From Dorea sp. (GTDB lineage: Bacteria > Bacillota_A > Clostridia > Lachnospirales > Lachnospiraceae), in the NCBI GenBank assembly GCA_016295505.1, contig JAEDLC010000083.1, positions 1 through 8,130 on the forward strand: 8,130 bases of DNA, read 5' to 3'. Position numbers and translations under genes: made by a program. A model generated the notes under the pieces. It did no database searches. It saw only the letters and a list, made by a program, of their open reading frames with translations, and was not told the DNA's origin. Each line of letters opens with the position of its first letter. Positions within the stretch are counted from its first letter, which is position 1. Positions 5,981 to 8,130 of this stretch are shown piece after piece.

Positions 5981-6778
5981 ATAGAGAAACCGTATGTATC
6001 CATATATCTGCGCAAAATCAATCACACATTCTCCCTGAAATATCCGTACAGGTACAGAATCCCCAAATCCATATATCACCGGAAGTTTCTCCTGCTCCAG
6101 ATCATAGACAACAATTTTTCTTGCATCCGGATCTACAATCCAGTATTCCCGCACTCCCGCATTCATATATTTTGCCTGTTTGATCCCCATATCTTTCTTT
6201 CTGGTTGCTTTCGAAAGAATCTCAACAACAAGATCCGGTGCTCCATACAGGCAATGCCGAAGGATTTTCTCTCGGTCGCAGATCACAAACACATCTGGCT
6301 GAACTATCGTCTTATCATTACAATCCAGCTGGACATCCGCAGGCGACTGAACCGCAATACATCTTCCCTTCTTTTCCATAATATATTCCCGAAGCGCCCG
6401 CCAGATCTCTCCGCATAACATCTGATGAATCATTGATGGTGCACCCATATCGTAGATCACTCCATCAATCAGCTCCACCCTTCGTTCCTCCGGAATTGCA
6501 TAGTAATCTTCCAGAGTATAATCACCAGGCTTCCTTTCCACATGATATTCCGTCCGGGATTCCCGCATCATACAGGTTCTCACATATTCCGGGTTCTCCT
6601 CCGATATCTCCGTCGAAAACACACGTTCCAACGCACGAAGCGTTTCATACCTCGGTGTTCTGGTGATCCCACTGAAAATCTTCTGCACTGTCCCGAGTGG
6701 TACCTGCGACAACTTTGCGATCTGCTCACAGCTATAGCCCATCTGTATCTTTTTTTCTTTCATTTCATCCAGTGTCAT
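5972..6778 (-). CDS. XRE-type HTH fused to Uma2 family nuclease domain
   Basis: The 268-residue protein has two parts. Residues 1-55 are an XRE/HTH_3 DNA-binding domain (MGYSCEQIAKLSQVPLGTVQKIFSG, then TLRALERVF). Residues from about 85 to the end form a Uma2 (DUF820) domain of the PD-(D/E)XK superfamily. Its landmarks are RRVELIDGVIYDM with Glu102, the Asp of VQPDVFV (Asp162), Glu186 in LVVEILS, Lys203 in DMGIKQAKYMNAG, and VREYWIVDPD. The nuclease core therefore looks intact, but Uma2 activity and biological role are poorly known. I chose the ATG at 6778 because AGGAAG at 6787-6792 is eight bases upstream. A GTG at 6787 would overlap that site. The gene has its own promoter with repeated boxes and could be autoregulated. 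It converges on the flavodoxin operon. Confidence 0.9.
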   Translation of the reverse strand: MTLDEMKEKKIQMGYSCEQIAKLSQVPLGTVQKIFSGITRTPRYETLRALERVFSTEISEENPEYVRTCMMRESRTEYHVERKPGDYTLEDYYAIPEERRVELIDGVIYDMGAPSMIHQMLCGEIWRALREYIMEKKGRCIAVQSPADVQLDCNDKTIVQPDVFVICDREKILRHCLYGAPDLVVEILSKATRKKDMGIKQAKYMNAGVREYWIVDPDARKIVVYDLEQEKLPVIYGFGDSVPVRIFQGECVIDFAQIYGYIRFLYEK

Positions 6779-6810
6779 AACAATCACTTCCTGTTATATT
6801 GATGATTCAT

Positions 6811-6839
6811 ATTTTACTACCATTTTTCCATCTGTTCAA
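6811..6839 (-). promoter_or_regulatory. Promoter of the HTH-Uma2 gene
   Basis: On the minus strand, TTGAAC (6834-6839, first four bases match the -35 consensus) is separated by 17 bp from TAAAAT (6811-6816, five of six matches to TATAAT). The start would be near 6804, about 26 nt before the ATG at 6778, with AGGAAG (6787-6792) as ribosome binding site. CCATTTT boxes lie inside the spacer and directly abut the -35. Confidence 0.65.
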
Positions 6840-6868
6840 CCATTTTACACTCTCATTTATTCCATTTT
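6820..6868. repeat. Three phased CCATTTT boxes, candidate operator
   Basis: The heptamer CCATTTT occurs at 6820-6826, 6840-6846 and 6862-6868, start-to-start spacing 20 and 22 bp, about two helical turns each. Shorter CCAT cores also occur at 6828 and 6873. The first box lies between -10 and -35 of the HTH-Uma2 promoter, the second touches the -35, and the third is upstream. That arrangement fits a repressor that binds on one face of the DNA. The region is AT-rich, so part of this could be chance. Confidence 0.4.
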
Positions 6869-6918
6869 CATTCCATAATTATTCTTTCAGCTTTTTTCTA
6901 GAGGTTTCCTGTAACACA

Positions 6919-6951
6919 AAAATCTCAGGAATAATTCATTCCTGAGATTTT
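6919..6951 (-). terminator. Intrinsic terminator after tRNA-Cys
   Basis: A perfect 14-bp stem (AAAATCTCAGGAAT at 6919-6932 with its complement at 6938-6951) encloses a 5-nt loop. It begins four bases after the 3' end of the tRNA. On the minus strand it ends in TTTTTGTGTT, a suitable tail. It ends the tRNA transcript and insulates the HTH-Uma2 promoter downstream on the same strand. The stem is near-symmetric and could also act in the plus direction. Confidence 0.88.
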
Positions 6952-6955
6952 AAAG

Positions 6956-7026
6956 AGGCGCCAACCAGATTTGAACTGGTGATAGAGGTGTTGCAGACCT
7001 TTGCCTTACCACTTGGCTATGGCGCC
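6956..7026 (-). tRNA. tRNA-Cys (GCA)
   Basis: The 71-nt RNA folds into a full cloverleaf. The acceptor stem GGCGCCA/TGGCGCC has seven pairs. The D arm is GCC/GGC with a GTGGTAA loop. The anticodon loop CTGCAAC gives anticodon GCA, the variable loop is TATC, and the T arm is ACCAG/CTGGT with loop TTCAAAT. The discriminator is U73, as expected for tRNA-Cys. CCA is not encoded and must be added. The top pair of the anticodon stem (27-43) reads A-C, a mismatch. A dedicated promoter lies upstream and a strong terminator directly downstream, so the gene is transcribed alone. Confidence 0.97.
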
Positions 7027-7059
7027 ATATCATATTAAACTATTTCTAAATACTTATAT

Positions 7060-7088
7060 AGTATAACAAATCTTTCATATTAAGTCAA
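7060..7088 (-). promoter_or_regulatory. Promoter of tRNA-Cys
   Basis: On the minus strand TTGACT (7083-7088, five of six) and TATACT (7060-7065, five of six) are spaced by exactly 17 bp. A start near 7053 leaves a 5' leader of about 27 nt to be removed by RNase P. This is the strongest sigma-70-type promoter in the window, as expected for a stable RNA. Confidence 0.85.
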
Positions 7089-7127
7089 TATGAAAATTCA
7101 TCTCTTCACGCAATTTTCCAGGGAAGG

Positions 7128-7152
7128 GGATCCGGGCTTTACGCCCGGATCC
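7128..7152 (-). terminator. GC-rich hairpin downstream of tctC-like gene
   Basis: GGATCCGGGC (7128-7137) pairs perfectly with GCCCGGATCC (7143-7152), a 10-bp stem with a 5-nt loop. It lies about 50 bp past the stop codon of the solute-binding protein gene. It is the most likely transcript end for that gene. Neither strand has a T-tract after the stem (the minus strand continues CCTTCCCTGG), so it may instead be an mRNA-stabilising 3' hairpin. Confidence 0.5.
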
Positions 7153-7200
7153 AATGAAAAAAACACTTTATGTTAGTCAAGGGATATTTCCGTTTATCGA

Positions 7201-8130
7201 TTATTGTCCTACTGTGATGCCTGCATCCTCATATACCTTAGGCATGATTTCGAACTCGCTCTTACATTTTGCTGTCCACTCTTCGCTGCTGAGGAAGATA
7301 GCGTTAGAATACTGATCAGCCAGGAATTTCTGGTATTCTTCACCCTCAATAACTTCTTTGAATGCTGCTTCCAGAACATCGATTACTTCCTGCGGAGTAT
7401 CCTTTGGAGCATGATATCCACGATACATAGCTACTGTTGCGTCGATTCCGATCTCTTTTGCAGTCGGAACATCCGGGAAATCCGGTAATCTTTCTTCTGT
7501 CATAGTACAGATCAGTTTTACTTCATCAGCTGCAACTGCAGAAGCGATGTCGATAGGTCCACATACGATTGCATCTACGTCGCCATTCTTAAGAAGAAGG
7601 TCAAATCCACCACCAGATGTATTTGGAACAAGGTTTACTTCGAGACCTGCTTTTGTACAGAAGTCTGTGATTGCGATATGAGCAACACCACCTGCGGAAC
7701 CGGTACCGATGTTAACTTCACCCGGGTGAGCCTTGCAGTAATCGATGAATTCTTCAATGTTTGTGTAACGATCTTCTTCCGGACGGATAAAGATTACGTT
7801 GGAGTCATAGTTAACTGCACAGATCTGAGCAACATCTTCGTATGTAATATCTGCATAGTTATTGGACTTCATAGTTGCAAGAGAACTCAGAGACATGATG
7901 ATTGTATAACCATCTGCATCTGCCTCCATAAACTGCTGGAATGCAGTTGCTGTAGCTGCACCACCGATATTCTGTGGAACAACAGATACTCCCAGAACTT
8001 CACCAACTTCTGTTGCCAGGTAACGAGCAATAACATCTGATCCGCCGCCGGTCTCTGTCGGGATGATCATTGTGATATCTCTTTCCGGGAACGTAGTTTC
8101 TGTTGTTTCTGCTTCGCCTTCGCTTTTCTC
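7201..8130 (-). CDS. TctC/Bug family solute-binding lipoprotein (5' end missing)
   Basis: This is the extracytoplasmic binding component of a tripartite tricarboxylate transporter (TTT), which delivers organic acids or similar small solutes to TctA/TctB. The frame is open to the window edge, so the 309 visible residues lack the N-terminus. The first visible part, an EKSEGEAETTETT linker, is the acidic spacer typical after a lipobox, implying a signal peptide and lipid-Cys just outside. The mature Bug fold follows: TETGGGSDVIARYLA, then VVPQNIGGAATATAFQQF, GTGSAGGVAHIA, VPNTSGGGFDLLL, LPDFPDVPTAKEIG and YRGYHAPKDTP. An internal ATG at 8070 lies within the ligand-binding start and is not the true start. 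No tctA or tctB gene is in view; they could be upstream (to the right). The ligand cannot be told from sequence alone. Confidence 0.92.
   Translation of the reverse strand, partial: EKSEGEAETTETTFPERDITMIIPTETGGGSDVIARYLATEVGEVLGVSVVPQNIGGAATATAFQQFMEADADGYTIIMSLSSLATMKSNNYADITYEDVAQICAVNYDSNVIFIRPEEDRYTNIEEFIDYCKAHPGEVNIGTGSAGGVAHIAITDFCTKAGLEVNLVPNTSGGGFDLLLKNGDVDAIVCGPIDIASAVAADEVKLICTMTEERLPDFPDVPTAKEIGIDATVAMYRGYHAPKDTPQEVIDVLEAAFKEVIEGEEYQKFLADQYSNAIFLSSEEWTAKCKSEFEIMPKVYEDAGITVGQ

Noticed and set aside
6779..6787. GTG at 6787 as the start of the HTH-Uma2 gene
   Set aside because: That codon overlaps the AGGAAG ribosome binding site, which is ideally spaced for the ATG at 6778.
6780..7200. 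Possible genomic island border at tRNA-Cys
   Set aside because: tRNA genes are common integration sites, but there is no integrase, no duplicated tRNA 3' end and no direct repeat of the tRNA tail in the window.
8068..8070. ATG at 8070 as the start of the solute-binding protein
   Set aside because: The same frame stays open to the window edge with an acidic lipoprotein-type linker. Starting at 8070 would cut off the first strand of the binding fold and the signal peptide.

Overview
The window looks like chromosomal DNA from a low-to-moderate GC Gram-positive anaerobe of the Clostridia, most likely a gut Lachnospiraceae. The reasons are the rpsF-ssb order, a DUF951 protein beside it, a class B sortase, the DUF5685/J-domain gene pair, strong AGGAGG-type ribosome binding sites, a tRNA-Cys without an encoded CCA, and a TctC-type lipoprotein. 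The genus is not resolved by eye. No integrase, transposase, phage gene or CRISPR array is visible.

Left block, minus strand (3-3205). Reading in the direction of transcription: a UPF0597/L-cysteine desulfidase-like enzyme, a class B sortase, and a small DUF951 protein that starts inside the sortase gene. Next come a well-formed promoter, a leader of about 95 nt with two hairpins, and rpsF (S6) and ssb. The usual third gene, rpsR, would lie off the left edge. The desulfidase-like enzyme has its own extended -10 promoter in the 165-bp divergent spacer at 3206-3370.

Middle block, plus strand (3371-5952). A tight four-gene operon starts from the other side of that spacer. It encodes a two-helix membrane protein with a four-Cys zinc ribbon, a DUF5685 protein, a J-domain/TPR-like protein ending in a cysteine string, and a short-chain flavodoxin resembling BilS. 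A hairpin-plus-T-tract terminator follows. The DUF5685 protein carries two DxxxD motifs placed like those of class I squalene/phytoene synthases. This operon is the best candidate in the window for an undescribed system.

Right block, minus strand (5972-8130). A fusion of an XRE-type helix-turn-helix with a Uma2-family PD-(D/E)XK nuclease domain converges on the operon. It has its own promoter, overlaid with three CCATTTT boxes spaced 20 and 22 bp apart. Upstream of it are tRNA-Cys(GCA) with its own promoter and a strong terminator, then a GC-rich hairpin. The block ends with the 3' part of a TctC/Bug-family solute-binding lipoprotein gene that runs off the right edge. All identifications are from reading motifs; no database search was possible.
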